A DNA stretch of 64,000 bases, taken from positions 48,058 through 112,057 of the forward strand of contig DASUHA010000106.1 of assembly GCA_036273735.1 (NCBI GenBank). The letters are read 5' to 3'. The stretch's first letter is position 1. The number at the start of each line of letters is the position of its first letter. The DNA comes from 13-2-20CM-66-19 sp036273735 (GTDB taxonomy: Bacteria > Pseudomonadota > Gammaproteobacteria > Steroidobacterales > Steroidobacteraceae). The position numbers and the translations under genes were made by a program. The notes beneath the pieces were generated by a model, which searched no databases, was not told the DNA's origin, and worked only from the letters and a program-made list of their open reading frames with translations. Below, piece by piece: positions 32,619 to 40,411 of the stretch.

Positions 32619-34386
32619 TCGGACCGAGAAGGGCGTACCGACGGCCGTGCGGTACCTGATAGCGCCGAACGATGGAGGCGACTCCATTGGCCGCGAGCTC
32701 TGCGGCAATGCCGTCACCGGGATGTCGCTCGAGGTGAGCGCGCTCGAGCAACGGAGTGAGCTCGCCCGAGGCGTGCCCCGGCAGCAGCACGAGCACGCGT
32801 GCGCGCGCGCCGCGCGCGCTGATCCAGTCGCGTACGGCGCTCTCGGGGGAATCGGTCGTGAGCACGGTGAAGGGTGTGCGCAGCCCACGATCGAGAATGG
32901 CGATGGTCGTCTCGTCCGGATCCAGCAGGGCGAGGCTAGCATGCGCGGCATCCGAGTGAATCTGTCTCGCCAGTGCGGGAAGATCGTGCCAGCGATCTAT
33001 CGTCGGAAACACCGCGAGTGACGTCACGCAAAAGGCAGTCGCGTACGCAGCGTAAGTCCATTGAAAACTACGCAGCACGCCTCCATCGCGCTGTATCGTG
33101 GCGGCTCGCTGCAGTGCGCACCCGGCCAACACGAGTACCACCGCTGCAGTGGTGCCATAGCCGATGACAGGAATCGTGCCGCCGGCGAGACCCGCGTTAT
33201 CAGCGGTTGCTCGACCGATCGCGAGCACGACGAGCGCTGCGCCGAACGTGCAGGCCATCGCGGCGATCAGCCAGCGCGTCCAGCGCAGGTGGTCGCGACG
33301 GCCCGGAGCCCAACCGCGTTGCAGCTCGCTGACTTCGAGCGCGACGAGGAGACTCACTCCGAGCAGAGCCGGGGCCGCGTAGATGTCTCTCGCCGTAGCC
33401 GCCAGAGTCAGAAGAAGCAGGAAGGGGAGTGAAGCCGCCACGGCGAATCGCCAGGCGGTGCCGCGTGAATCGCGCAGACGCACCCGATCCAACGCCCGTC
33501 GAGCTGCCGTCGCAGCGAGCGCGCTCCACGGCAGGAGATACACGGGAAGCTCGATGAAGTACTTGCCGGGCGAGTTGGGATGTTCCGTGCTGTAACGGTA
33601 AGCGGCAGGGGCCGCAATGTGGGTGAAGCGTCCGGCGAGGTTGTACCAGAAGAGGACCCGCAGAGACTCGCCGCCGGTGGCCGTGTGGGCGACGGCGAGA
33701 ACCCATGGACCGATGATGATCGCCTGCAGAAGGAGGCCGGCATATAGCTCCGCACGCCGCAGCTCCGACCAGCGCCGCTCCCAGGCGATCAGCGTGAAGA
33801 GCGCCACGCCCGGCACCAGCCAGCCCGGTGCGCTCTTCGCCATGAAGCCGATTGCCGCGCCGGCGTGCATGAGGAGGTAGCCATGGAGTTTCCTGCGCCC
33901 GGGCGCAGCCGCATAGCCGATATAGGCTCCGAGCAGCGCGAGCGCGCAGCCGGCGAGGAGGCATGCATCCGGCGCCAACCAGACAGCCACGCGGAAGGCT
34001 GTGACGGCAGTGCCCGCCACGAGAGCGGCCACGATCGCAGCCACTGCGCCGTCCATCGCAAATCCGAGGGCTCCGATGGCGAGGGCCGTGACTGCAGCGT
34101 AGAGCAGGTTGGGGACGCGCGCGGCGCGCGTGGAAGGGCCGAGCAGCCGCATCGACTCGGCGCTGGCCCAGTACGAGAGAGGCGGCTTCTCCAGGAACGG
34201 CTCGCTCGCAAGCTGTGGCAGGACCCAGTGGCTCTGCACGCTCATGCGCCATGCGATGTCGGCCTCCCGTGGCTCATCCGGCGTCCAGGCGCCCCGATCG
34301 AGCGTGCCCAGCAGCCACATCGGCGCCAGAGCGAGGAGGACGACGAGCATCCACCCGCGAGTGCCGGTGGTCGTCAGCGAGCGCAT
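32599..34386 (-). CDS. ArnT-like membrane glycosyltransferase (GT-C fold)
   Basis: 595 aa with ~11-12 predicted TM helices and a soluble C-terminal domain. The first periplasmic loop carries the GT83/PMT signature RGAWTPDEPREADIAWRM (catalytic acidic residues) and PFLEKPPLSYWASAESMRLLG, as in ArnT and related polyprenyl-phosphate-sugar transferases that modify lipid A, other lipids or proteins. Donor and acceptor cannot be assigned; no arnB/C/A genes are nearby. The start at ATG 34386 is 16 nt after the glpD stop and follows GAGAGGCGGG, so it is the second gene of a glpD operon. An in-frame upstream ATG would overlap glpD by 104 bp and adds no conserved sequence. Confidence 0.82.
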   Translation of the reverse strand: MRSLTTTGTRGWMLVVLLALAPMWLLGTLDRGAWTPDEPREADIAWRMSVQSHWVLPQLASEPFLEKPPLSYWASAESMRLLGPSTRAARVPNLLYAAVTALAIGALGFAMDGAVAAIVAALVAGTAVTAFRVAVWLAPDACLLAGCALALLGAYIGYAAAPGRRKLHGYLLMHAGAAIGFMAKSAPGWLVPGVALFTLIAWERRWSELRRAELYAGLLLQAIIIGPWVLAVAHTATGGESLRVLFWYNLAGRFTHIAAPAAYRYSTEHPNSPGKYFIELPVYLLPWSALAATAARRALDRVRLRDSRGTAWRFAVAASLPFLLLLTLAATARDIYAAPALLGVSLLVALEVSELQRGWAPGRRDHLRWTRWLIAAMACTFGAALVVLAIGRATADNAGLAGGTIPVIGYGTTAAVVLVLAGCALQRAATIQRDGGVLRSFQWTYAAYATAFCVTSLAVFPTIDRWHDLPALARQIHSDAAHASLALLDPDETTIAILDRGLRTPFTVLTTDSPESAVRDWISARGARARVLVLLPGHASGELTPLLERAHLERHPGDGIAAELAANGVASIVRRYQVPHGRRYALLGPTTHETP

Positions 34387-34402
34387 GGCATCGACCCGCC
34401 TC

Positions 34403-35941
34403 TCAAAGAGTATGGGTAACGGGGCGGTGTTCCGGGTGCGAGGGCCGGCTGCCGCCGCGCTGTGCCAACCATTCCTCGAGCCGGGCGACTCCCTCGGTCC
34501 CAACACGCAGCCCGAGTCGCGTACGCCGCCACAGAATATCCTGCGCGGTCAGGGCGAACTCCTCCCGGCAGAGGTAGTCGGCCTCGCGCTCGTACAGCTG
34601 CGGCAACAGCTCCCCGCCGAGATCGGCCAGCGAGCGGGCGCCGCGCAGGATGCGCTGGATACGAGTGCCGTATGCATGGGCATACCGGTATCGCAACGCG
34701 GTGGGAAGCCACGGATAGGCGCGCTCCAGGCTGCGCAGGAATCCGGCATAGGCGCCACGCGGCAGGTCGCCTCCTGGAAGCAGCGCGCGGGCCGTCCAGG
34801 GAGCCGCCCGCGAGCCGAGCTCGCGAGCCAACATGTCGACCGCGCTCTCGGCGAGCTTGCGGTAGGTCGTGATCTTGCCGCCGAAGATCGTCAGGAGCGG
34901 CCCGGGGTGCCGGTCGAGCTCGAGAGCGTAGTCGCGCGTGACGCTCGCCGGGTCAGCTACGTCATCGTCCAGGAGGGGACGCACTCCGCTATAGCTCCAT
35001 ACCACGTCCTTGGGTTGTACGGGCTTGGCGAAGTAGCGGCTGACAGCGGCGCAGAGATAGGCGATCTCCTCGGAGTCGATGTGCACGGTGCCCGGGTCAC
35101 CGGAGTACTCCACATCCGTGGTGCCGATGAGCGTGAAGTCGCGCTCGTAGGGAACTGAAAACACGATCCGGTGATCGTCGTTCTGGAAAAGATAGGCAAA
35201 GCGATGCGCGTAGAGCCGCGGAACGATGATGTGACTGCCCTTCACCAGCCGGACCGTATGGCATACGCCCACCGGCGAGGCCTGCTGCGCAAAGCGGCTC
35301 ACCCAGGGGCCGGTCGCATTGACCACCGACCTGGCCAGCACCCTTTGCGGTCCTGATCGCGTTGCGAGCGTCGCAGCCCAGCCACCTCTCTCGGGCTCAA
35401 ACTTCTCACAGCGGGTGCGCGTCAGGATGAGGGCGCCGCGCTCGCGAGCATCGACCGCGTTCAACACCACGAGCCGCGCGTCGTCGGTCCATCCATCCGA
35501 GTAGACGAATCCCCGCACGTATTGCGGCTTAAGCGCCGCGCCCGCCACATGACGCCGCAGGTCGATGCGCGCAGAGCCAGCCAGTCGGTGCCGGCGCGCG
35601 AGATGATCGTAGAGAAAGAGCCCCGCGCCGATGACCCAAGCCGGCCTCAGGTGTGCATCATGCGGCAGTACGAAGCGCAGCGGCCGCATCAGGTGCGGGG
35701 CCGAGCCGAGCAGGATCTCCCGCTCGATGAGCGCCTTGCGCACGAGCGCGATGTGCAGGTGCTCGAGGTACCGCAGTCCGCCGTGGATGAGCTTGGTGCT
35801 GGCCGAGGAGGTGTGGGCGGCAAGGTCGTCCTGCTCGCAGAGCAGAACCGAGAGCCCGCGGCCTGCGGCGTCGCGTGCGATGCCGGCGCCGTTGATACCG
35901 CCGCCGACGATCAGGACATCGTATGTGCCAAAATGCTGCAT
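34403..35941 (-). CDS. glpD: glycerol-3-phosphate dehydrogenase (aerobic, FAD)
   Basis: 512 aa, membrane-associated flavoprotein oxidising sn-glycerol-3-phosphate to DHAP and reducing ubiquinone. N-terminal FAD loop YDVLIVGGGINGAGIARDA, SSASTKLIHGGLRYLEH, VVNATGPWVSRF, IGTTDVEYSGDP, SYSGVRPLLDD, FGGKITTYRKLAE and the C-terminal EEFALTAQDILWRRTRLGL. Start ATG 35941 (MQHFGTYDV) is favoured over an in-frame ATG at 35962 because TATGAT lies exactly 6 nt upstream and the extra seven residues fall at the edge of a repeat element. It would use glycerol-3-phosphate released by GlpQ-type enzymes. It is divergent from the ModF-like gene. Confidence 0.95.
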   Translation of the reverse strand: MQHFGTYDVLIVGGGINGAGIARDAAGRGLSVLLCEQDDLAAHTSSASTKLIHGGLRYLEHLHIALVRKALIEREILLGSAPHLMRPLRFVLPHDAHLRPAWVIGAGLFLYDHLARRHRLAGSARIDLRRHVAGAALKPQYVRGFVYSDGWTDDARLVVLNAVDARERGALILTRTRCEKFEPERGGWAATLATRSGPQRVLARSVVNATGPWVSRFAQQASPVGVCHTVRLVKGSHIIVPRLYAHRFAYLFQNDDHRIVFSVPYERDFTLIGTTDVEYSGDPGTVHIDSEEIAYLCAAVSRYFAKPVQPKDVVWSYSGVRPLLDDDVADPASVTRDYALELDRHPGPLLTIFGGKITTYRKLAESAVDMLARELGSRAAPWTARALLPGGDLPRGAYAGFLRSLERAYPWLPTALRYRYAHAYGTRIQRILRGARSLADLGGELLPQLYEREADYLCREEFALTAQDILWRRTRLGLRVGTEGVARLEEWLAQRGGSRPSHPEHRPVTHTL

Positions 35942-35947
35942 GCGCCG

Positions 35948-35953
35948 ATCATA
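35948..35953 (-). promoter_or_regulatory. glpD -10 hexamer adjacent to start codon
   Basis: Minus-strand TATGAT, one mismatch from consensus, ends 6 nt before the ATG at 35941. Transcription would begin at the start codon. The -35 region falls in the hairpin repeat 35960-36031. Confidence 0.5.
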
Positions 35954-35959
35954 TCCATA

Positions 35960-36031
35960 CAAAGGCGCCAGGAGCGACTTTGGACGGCGAATGCCGGCCC
36001 AGCGGGCTCGGCGCAGGGACGGAGCCGAGCA
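35960..36031 (+). repeat. dispersed two-hairpin intergenic repeat, copy 4
   Basis: Diverged member of the repeat at 29331: stem 1 CAAAGGCGC-CAGGA-GCGACTTTG (same loop pattern CNGGA), followed by TGGACG, a GGCTC/GAGCC stem and the terminal GCCGAGCA. It fills most of the space between the divergent glpD and ModF-like starts, where it would shape both 5' regions. Homology is clear at the two ends, looser in the middle. Confidence 0.65.
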
Positions 36032-36053
36032 TCCTCGTTACCTGGAGGCACGT

Positions 36054-37574
36054 TTGCAGCACGTACGCCTCGAGCGCAGCGGGCGGCTGGTGCTCGAGGA
36101 TGTCACCTGGACCATCCGTCCCGGTGAGCGCTGGGTGTTGGCTGGCGGGAACGGCGCCGGCAAGACGCAACTCATGAAGATCGTCGCCGGCTCCGTATGG
36201 CCGACGCCTGGCAGTAGGGAGAGCCGCCGATACCGCTGGAAGGGCGATGTCTGGCCCACGCCGCAGGAGATTCAGGAGGAGATCGGGTACGTCGGTCCGG
36301 AGCGTCAGGATAAGTACACCCGCTACGGTTGGGATCACACTGTGCGGCAGGTCGTGGCCACTGGCGTTCACCGCACCGACATTCCGCTTCAGTCCGTCAG
36401 TCACGCTGACCGCAAGCGGGTCGATGCGGTCTTGAGGCGTCTCAGGATCGAGCCGCTGGCGGAGCGTCGCTTTCTCACGCTCTCCTATGGGGAGAGGCGA
36501 CTCACTCTGTTGGCTCGCGCACTGGCGTCTCGCCCGAAGATGCTGTTGCTCGATGAGCTGTTGAACGGACTCGACGAATTCAATCACGGGCGCGCGCTGC
36601 GCTGGCTGGAGAGTACCGTCCGCTCGGCGGTGCCCTGGGTGCTGTCCACTCACCGTATCGAGGACGTTCCGGCCAGTGCCACTCATGCCCTGGTTCTCGA
36701 GGACGGGCGAGTCGTCTACCGCGGCTCGCTTCGGCGAGCGCCGCTCACGCGCTGGCTGGAACACGGCATCGAGTCCTCCGGTCAGGCGAGGCAGAAGCCT
36801 GCCGCCCAGCCGGCAGCGAACGACCGTGTGTTGATACGGTTGACCAATGCTCGCGTTCACCTCGATGAGTACGTTGCTCTCAAGGGCGTCTCACTGACGA
36901 TCCATGCAGGCGACTGCTGGGTGGTGCATGGACACAACGGCTCGGGCAAAACCACGCTGCTGCGCACACTATACGGCGATCATGGGGTAGCCGTCGGTGG
37001 CCGGATCGAGCGGGCAGGCATCGAGCCTGGAGTGCCACTGCAGGAATTCAAGGAGCGCGTCGGCCTCGTCGCGCCACATCTGCAGGCCGACCATCCGCAG
37101 GATCTCACGGCGAGCGCGGTCGTCCAATCCGGACGCCACGCGAGCATAGGTCTGAACGATGAGCCGACGGATGCCGACCGCGCAGCGGCCAGGCGGGCGC
37201 TGCGGGCGCTCGATTTGAGCGGGCTCGCGGACCGGCCGCTGCGCGAGCTGTCCTACGGCCAGTTGCGCCGGGTACTCTTTGCGCGAGCGTGGGTACGGGA
37301 TCCGATTCTGCTCTTGCTCGATGAGCCCTTCTCCGGGGTGGACGAGCCTACCCGGCGCGATCTGTCGCAGCGCATCGAGGTGAAGGTCGCAGGGGGCACG
37401 GCGGTCGTCATGGCGACGCACCGTCGGCTCGAGTGGCCACGGTGCGCGACCCACGAGTTGGAGTTGGCGCGCGGTGAGGTCCGTTACGCAGGGCCGATCA
37501 GAGAACGAGCTCGGTCTCGAAGACGGAGACCGCCTGGCCGACGATCCACACACCCGCGACAGCCCCCTCCGTGA
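36054..37574 (+). CDS. ModF-like tandem ABC ATPase
   Basis: 506 aa with two ABC nucleotide-binding domains in one chain. Domain 1: Walker A GGNGAGKTQ, signature LSYGERRL, Walker B MLLLDELLNGLD. Domain 2: GHNGSGKTT, LSYGQLRR, ILLLLDEPFSGVD and the H-loop VVMATHR. Both sites look catalytically complete. Layout and length resemble ModF/PhrA of the molybdate region, but there is no modABC permease nearby and the role of ModF is itself unclear. The start is TTG at 36054: GGAGG (36044-36048) is 5 nt upstream, and the frame further upstream is antisense to glpD. The last 77 bp (Arg/Pro-rich tail) overlap the opposing PhzF gene. Confidence 0.85.
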   Translation: MQHVRLERSGRLVLEDVTWTIRPGERWVLAGGNGAGKTQLMKIVAGSVWPTPGSRESRRYRWKGDVWPTPQEIQEEIGYVGPERQDKYTRYGWDHTVRQVVATGVHRTDIPLQSVSHADRKRVDAVLRRLRIEPLAERRFLTLSYGERRLTLLARALASRPKMLLLDELLNGLDEFNHGRALRWLESTVRSAVPWVLSTHRIEDVPASATHALVLEDGRVVYRGSLRRAPLTRWLEHGIESSGQARQKPAAQPAANDRVLIRLTNARVHLDEYVALKGVSLTIHAGDCWVVHGHNGSGKTTLLRTLYGDHGVAVGGRIERAGIEPGVPLQEFKERVGLVAPHLQADHPQDLTASAVVQSGRHASIGLNDEPTDADRAAARRALRALDLSGLADRPLRELSYGQLRRVLFARAWVRDPILLLLDEPFSGVDEPTRRDLSQRIEVKVAGGTAVVMATHRRLEWPRCATHELELARGEVRYAGPIRERARSRRRRPPGRRSTHPRQPPP

Positions 37575-38400
37575 AGTCCAGCTCCACCTCCACCCGCCCG
37601 GGACGATGCAGGTATTGGCCCTGTACGCCGCGGAACGAGGCGCGACGCAGGTCATGGGCGAGGAATCCGTAATGGGCGAGATAAACCCCGAGCAGGCCGT
37701 GGGCGTTGCCACTCACCGGATCCTCGCCGATGCCGAGCGCCGGACAGAACATGCGCGATTCGGTGAGGTGATCCTCGTTGTGGGGCGTCAGCGCAAAGAC
37801 GAAGTACCCGGCCGCGCCGATCTGCGCCGAGAGTGTCGTGAGACGAGTCATGTCGGGCTTCAGATGTTTCAGCGGCTCGGTGCCGCGTACCCCGATCAGA
37901 AGGCGCGTGCTGCTCGAGCCGGCGATTCGGAGGGGGCAGCGGGTATCGAGCTCGTCCGTCGCGAGCGCCAGCGCATCGAGCACCGCCAGCCGCTCGCGGT
38001 CATTGAGCTCCCGGCCGAGAGGCGGGGCCTTCTGCCGCACCGCGATCTTGCGGTCATCGCCGCTGCCGCGGATCTCGATGTCGACCACTCCAGCCTTGGA
38101 CTTCTGCCGCAGTTGCCGGGGAGCATCGTGTCTGCGGGAGAGGACGTAGTGCGCAGCGACCGTGGCGTGGCCGACGAACCCGGCCTCGGTACGCGGCGTG
38201 AAGAAGCGCGCCCGCAGGTCGTGGCCCTCGCCCTCGGCAGACAGAATGAATGCGGTGTCGGCGTTGTTGAGCTCGCGAGCGATGGCCAGCATCTGCGCCT
38301 CGGACAGCCGGTCGGCATTGAGCACAACGCCGGCGGGATTCCCGGTGAATCGCTCCACGGTGAAGGCATCCACCTGATGCACTTGAATTTTCTGAGTCAT
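37498..38400 (-). CDS. PhzF-family isomerase/epimerase-like protein
   Basis: 300 aa, two-lobed diaminopimelate-epimerase-like fold: VDAFTVERFTGNPAGVV, FFTPRTEAGFVGHATVAAHYVL and the C-terminal GEDPVSGNAHGLLGVYLA. In phenazine-type PhzF the catalytic acid is Glu in SET; here it is Asp in NNADTAFIL, a variant seen in other uncharacterised homologues. The substrate is unknown and there are no phenazine genes nearby. The start is set at ATG 38400 (MTQKIQVHQVDAF), where homology begins, with an A/G-rich GAAAG just upstream. It overlaps the ModF-like gene tail-to-tail. Confidence 0.87.
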   Translation of the reverse strand: MTQKIQVHQVDAFTVERFTGNPAGVVLNADRLSEAQMLAIARELNNADTAFILSAEGEGHDLRARFFTPRTEAGFVGHATVAAHYVLSRRHDAPRQLRQKSKAGVVDIEIRGSGDDRKIAVRQKAPPLGRELNDRERLAVLDALALATDELDTRCPLRIAGSSSTRLLIGVRGTEPLKHLKPDMTRLTTLSAQIGAAGYFVFALTPHNEDHLTESRMFCPALGIGEDPVSGNAHGLLGVYLAHYGFLAHDLRRASFRGVQGQYLHRPGRVEVELDFTEGAVAGVWIVGQAVSVFETELVL

Positions 38401-38465
38401 CGCTTTCGGTCCCCGTCCGGGGATGACTGGGCGCTGGCCGACGGCGGACATTCTAGCCCATGAAT

Positions 38466-38471
38466 TACAAT
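38466..38471 (+). promoter_or_regulatory. -10 hexamer adjacent to the YkoF-like start codon
   Basis: TACAAT ends 6 nt before the ATG at 38478; an earlier in-frame ATG at 38460 would be upstream of the predicted transcript start. Confidence 0.45.
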
Positions 38472-38477
38472 GCTCCC

Positions 38478-38729
38478 ATGGAGATCGGCGTCGAAATCAG
38501 TCTGTATCCGCTGGCGGAACACTTTGCTCCGGAGATCCACGACTTCATAGCCCGCCTGACTGCGGCCGGCAATCTCAAAGTGGTGAGCGGCAGCCTCAGC
38601 ACCCAGATCTTCGGCGAATACGAGCACGTCTTCGAGACACTTCGCCGGGAGCTGCGCGCCACGCTCGAGAGCCGGGACCGGCAGGGTGGCAAGGCGGCTT
38701 TCGTCCTGAAGATCCTGGGCCCTCTGTGA
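38478..38729 (+). CDS. YkoF-like / thiamine-binding small protein
   Basis: 83 aa ferredoxin-like alpha/beta domain of the YkoF/MTH1187 type: VEISLYPLAEHFAPEIHDFI, NLKVVSGSLSTQIFGEYEHVF, AFVLKILGPL. Single-domain relatives bind thiamine or pyrimidine precursors and form tetramers; here no thiamine genes are adjacent. The start is ATG 38478 rather than 38460, because homology starts there and a TACAAT hexamer ends 6 nt upstream. It stands alone, divergent from the PhzF gene, with 163 bp of non-coding sequence to the ferredoxin gene. Confidence 0.8.
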   Translation: MEIGVEISLYPLAEHFAPEIHDFIARLTAAGNLKVVSGSLSTQIFGEYEHVFETLRRELRATLESRDRQGGKAAFVLKILGPL

Positions 38730-38892
38730 GCCAACTGCCCATCGATGGTGGACCTCCGCGAGGCCCGCGCGGGTACTCACGCGTGTCTCGGCGGACGCGC
38801 GCTCACGCGGCTGGCGCCAGCGGGCGTGAATCGGCAAACTATTGGCTTGGCCCTGCGTTCGCCCGGGCGATTCTGCAAACCGAGGTAAGTGA

Positions 38893-39207
38893 ATGGCGTT
38901 GCTGCGCGTGATCGACCGCGACGGTCAGGAGCATGAGGTCGATGCAAAGACCGGTCTCAAGGTCATGGAGACCCTGCGCGAGCTCGACTACGGGGTGGCG
39001 GCGATCTGTGGCGGCATGTGCTCTTGCGCGACCTGCCACGTCTACGTCGATGCGGACTGGCAGGCTCGGCTGCCTGCGCCCATGTCGGACGAGCGGGAGC
39101 TGCTCACGGAGCTCGCGCACACTCAGGACAACTCGCGCCTCTCGTGTCAGCTCGAGTTCACCCCCGAGCTGGCCGGGTTGCGCGTCACCATCGCCCCTGA
39201 CGAGTAG
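38893..39207 (+). CDS. [2Fe-2S] ferredoxin, adrenodoxin/putidaredoxin type
   Basis: 104 aa. Cluster ligands are C39, C45 and C48 in ICGGMCSCATCHVY (C-x5-C-x2-C; the extra C43 lies between) and the distant Cys in SRLSCQLEF. MSDERELLTEL is the typical interaction helix. It is an electron carrier for P450s, dioxygenases or Fe-S biogenesis; the reductase at 11786 is a possible partner. GAGGT lies 6 nt upstream of the ATG. The 163-bp upstream gap holds a perfect 12-bp palindrome (TCGCCCGGGCGA, 38859-38870) of unknown meaning and no other gene. The RraB-like gene follows 29 nt after. Confidence 0.92.
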   Translation: MALLRVIDRDGQEHEVDAKTGLKVMETLRELDYGVAAICGGMCSCATCHVYVDADWQARLPAPMSDERELLTELAHTQDNSRLSCQLEFTPELAGLRVTIAPDE

Positions 39208-39236
39208 AGCGGGAGCTGCCCATTAGCATTCTCTGG

Positions 39237-39626
39237 ATGGTGGTTGCCTGCGCCGGTATCGGCACGGTAATCGTGGTGCGCCTCTACTTCACCCTGCGCA
39301 AATTACGTCCGACGCATCAGGAGACCTGGGACGAGAAGATGGTGGAGCGCCTGCGCGCGCAGGGGTATGTGCCCTTCAACGAATACCCGGTCGATTTCTT
39401 CCTGGCGTTGCCCGATGAGAGCGCCTGCAGTGCGGTGCGCGCGCGCCTGGAGCCGGACGGCTTCAGTGTAGATGTCAAGCCGATCGAGGATGAGCCCACT
39501 CTGCCGTTGAGCCTGCATGCGACCAGGACGATGCGCCTGATCCTGACCGATGTGGTGGAGATCAGCAAGCGCATGGGCGCGCTCGCAACCGAGTTCAACG
39601 GCCGCTACGACGGATGGGCGGCGTAG
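39237..39626 (+). CDS. RraB-like (RNase E inhibitor domain) protein with N-terminal membrane anchor
   Basis: 129 aa. Residues ~1-20 form a hydrophobic helix (MVVACAGIGTVIVVRLYFTL), then ~35-129 is a RraB/DUF1260-type domain: GYVPFNEYPVDFFLALPDE, DGFSVDVKPIEDE, MRLILTDVVEISKRMGALA, FNGRYDGW. E. coli RraB is soluble, so a membrane-tethered form is noteworthy because RNase E is itself membrane-attached. The ATG at 39237 lacks a close ribosome site; GGGAG (39211-39215) would instead fit an in-frame ATT at 39222, lengthening the anchor by five residues. ATG is retained as the conservative choice. Confidence 0.82.
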   Translation: MVVACAGIGTVIVVRLYFTLRKLRPTHQETWDEKMVERLRAQGYVPFNEYPVDFFLALPDESACSAVRARLEPDGFSVDVKPIEDEPTLPLSLHATRTMRLILTDVVEISKRMGALATEFNGRYDGWAA

Positions 39627-39636
39627 GCGAGCGCCG

Positions 39637-40392
39637 TCAGCGCTTCTCGGTCTGACGACGCACCGCCTCGGCTGCGGCGGCGATGGCAGCCGGATCGCCC
39701 AGGTAGCGACTCCCGAGCGGTTTCAGCTGCGGATCGAGCTCGTAGAGCAGCGGAACGCCCGTCGGGATGTTGAGCTCGACGATCTCGCTCTCCGATACCT
39801 CATCCAGCATCTTCACCATCGCGCGCAGGCTGTTGCCGTGCGCGGCAACCAGCACGTTGCGGCCGCGGCGCAGCTCCGGCGCGATGCGGCTGTGCCAGAA
39901 GGGCAACACGCGGGCGAGCGTGTCTTTGAGTGATTCCGCCGCCGGCAGCTCCGCGGCGGGCACATCGGCATAGCGCGGGTCGAAGCGCGGATGGCGCTCG
40001 TCATCGGAGGCAAGCGGTGGCGGCGGAATGTCGTAGCTGCGGCGCCAGACCTTCACCTGTTCCGCGCCATGGCGCTCGACGGTCTGTGCCTTGTCGAGTC
40101 CCTGCAGCGCGCCGTAGTGGCGCTCGTTGAGGCGCCATGAGCGCTCGACGGGAATCCACATCCGATCCATCCCATCGAGCATGATCCAGAGCGTGCGGAT
40201 CGCCCGCTTCAGCACGGAGGTGAAGGCGATGTCTACGAGCAGCCTCTCCTCGAGAAGCTGCCGCCCCGCACGTGTGGCTTCCTCGCGGCCCTGATCCGAG
40301 AGATCGACATCGGTCCAACCCGTGAAGAGATTCTCGAGGTTCCAGATGCTCTGGCCGTGGCGGACCAGTATCAGCTTGCCGGTCGTGCTCAT
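39637..40392 (-). CDS. gpmA: 2,3-bisphosphoglycerate-dependent phosphoglycerate mutase
   Basis: 251 aa glycolytic/gluconeogenic enzyme interconverting 3- and 2-phosphoglycerate. Phospho-His loop LILVRHGQSIWNLENLFTGW, Glu in WRLNERHYGALQG, second catalytic His in VLVAAHGNSLRAMVK, terminal NIPTGVPLLYELD. The start is ATG 40392 (MSTTGKLILVRHG), with GGGAC 6 nt upstream; the frame extends into the preceding gene but without homology. It follows the glutamate dehydrogenase gene by 19 nt and is probably co-transcribed with it. Confidence 0.95.
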   Translation of the reverse strand: MSTTGKLILVRHGQSIWNLENLFTGWTDVDLSDQGREEATRAGRQLLEERLLVDIAFTSVLKRAIRTLWIMLDGMDRMWIPVERSWRLNERHYGALQGLDKAQTVERHGAEQVKVWRRSYDIPPPPLASDDERHPRFDPRYADVPAAELPAAESLKDTLARVLPFWHSRIAPELRRGRNVLVAAHGNSLRAMVKMLDEVSESEIVELNIPTGVPLLYELDPQLKPLGSRYLGDPAAIAAAAEAVRRQTEKR

Positions 40393-40411
40393 GAGAGTCC
40401 CGATCCCATCC

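Noticed and set aside
35631..36053. N-terminal extension of the ModF-like ATPase
   Set aside because: The 141 upstream codons are antisense to glpD and run through the hairpin repeat; the TTG at 36054 has an excellent ribosome site.
38423..38911. 162-codon plus-strand frame overlapping the YkoF-like and ferredoxin genes
   Set aside because: Out of frame with two recognisable proteins and without motif content.
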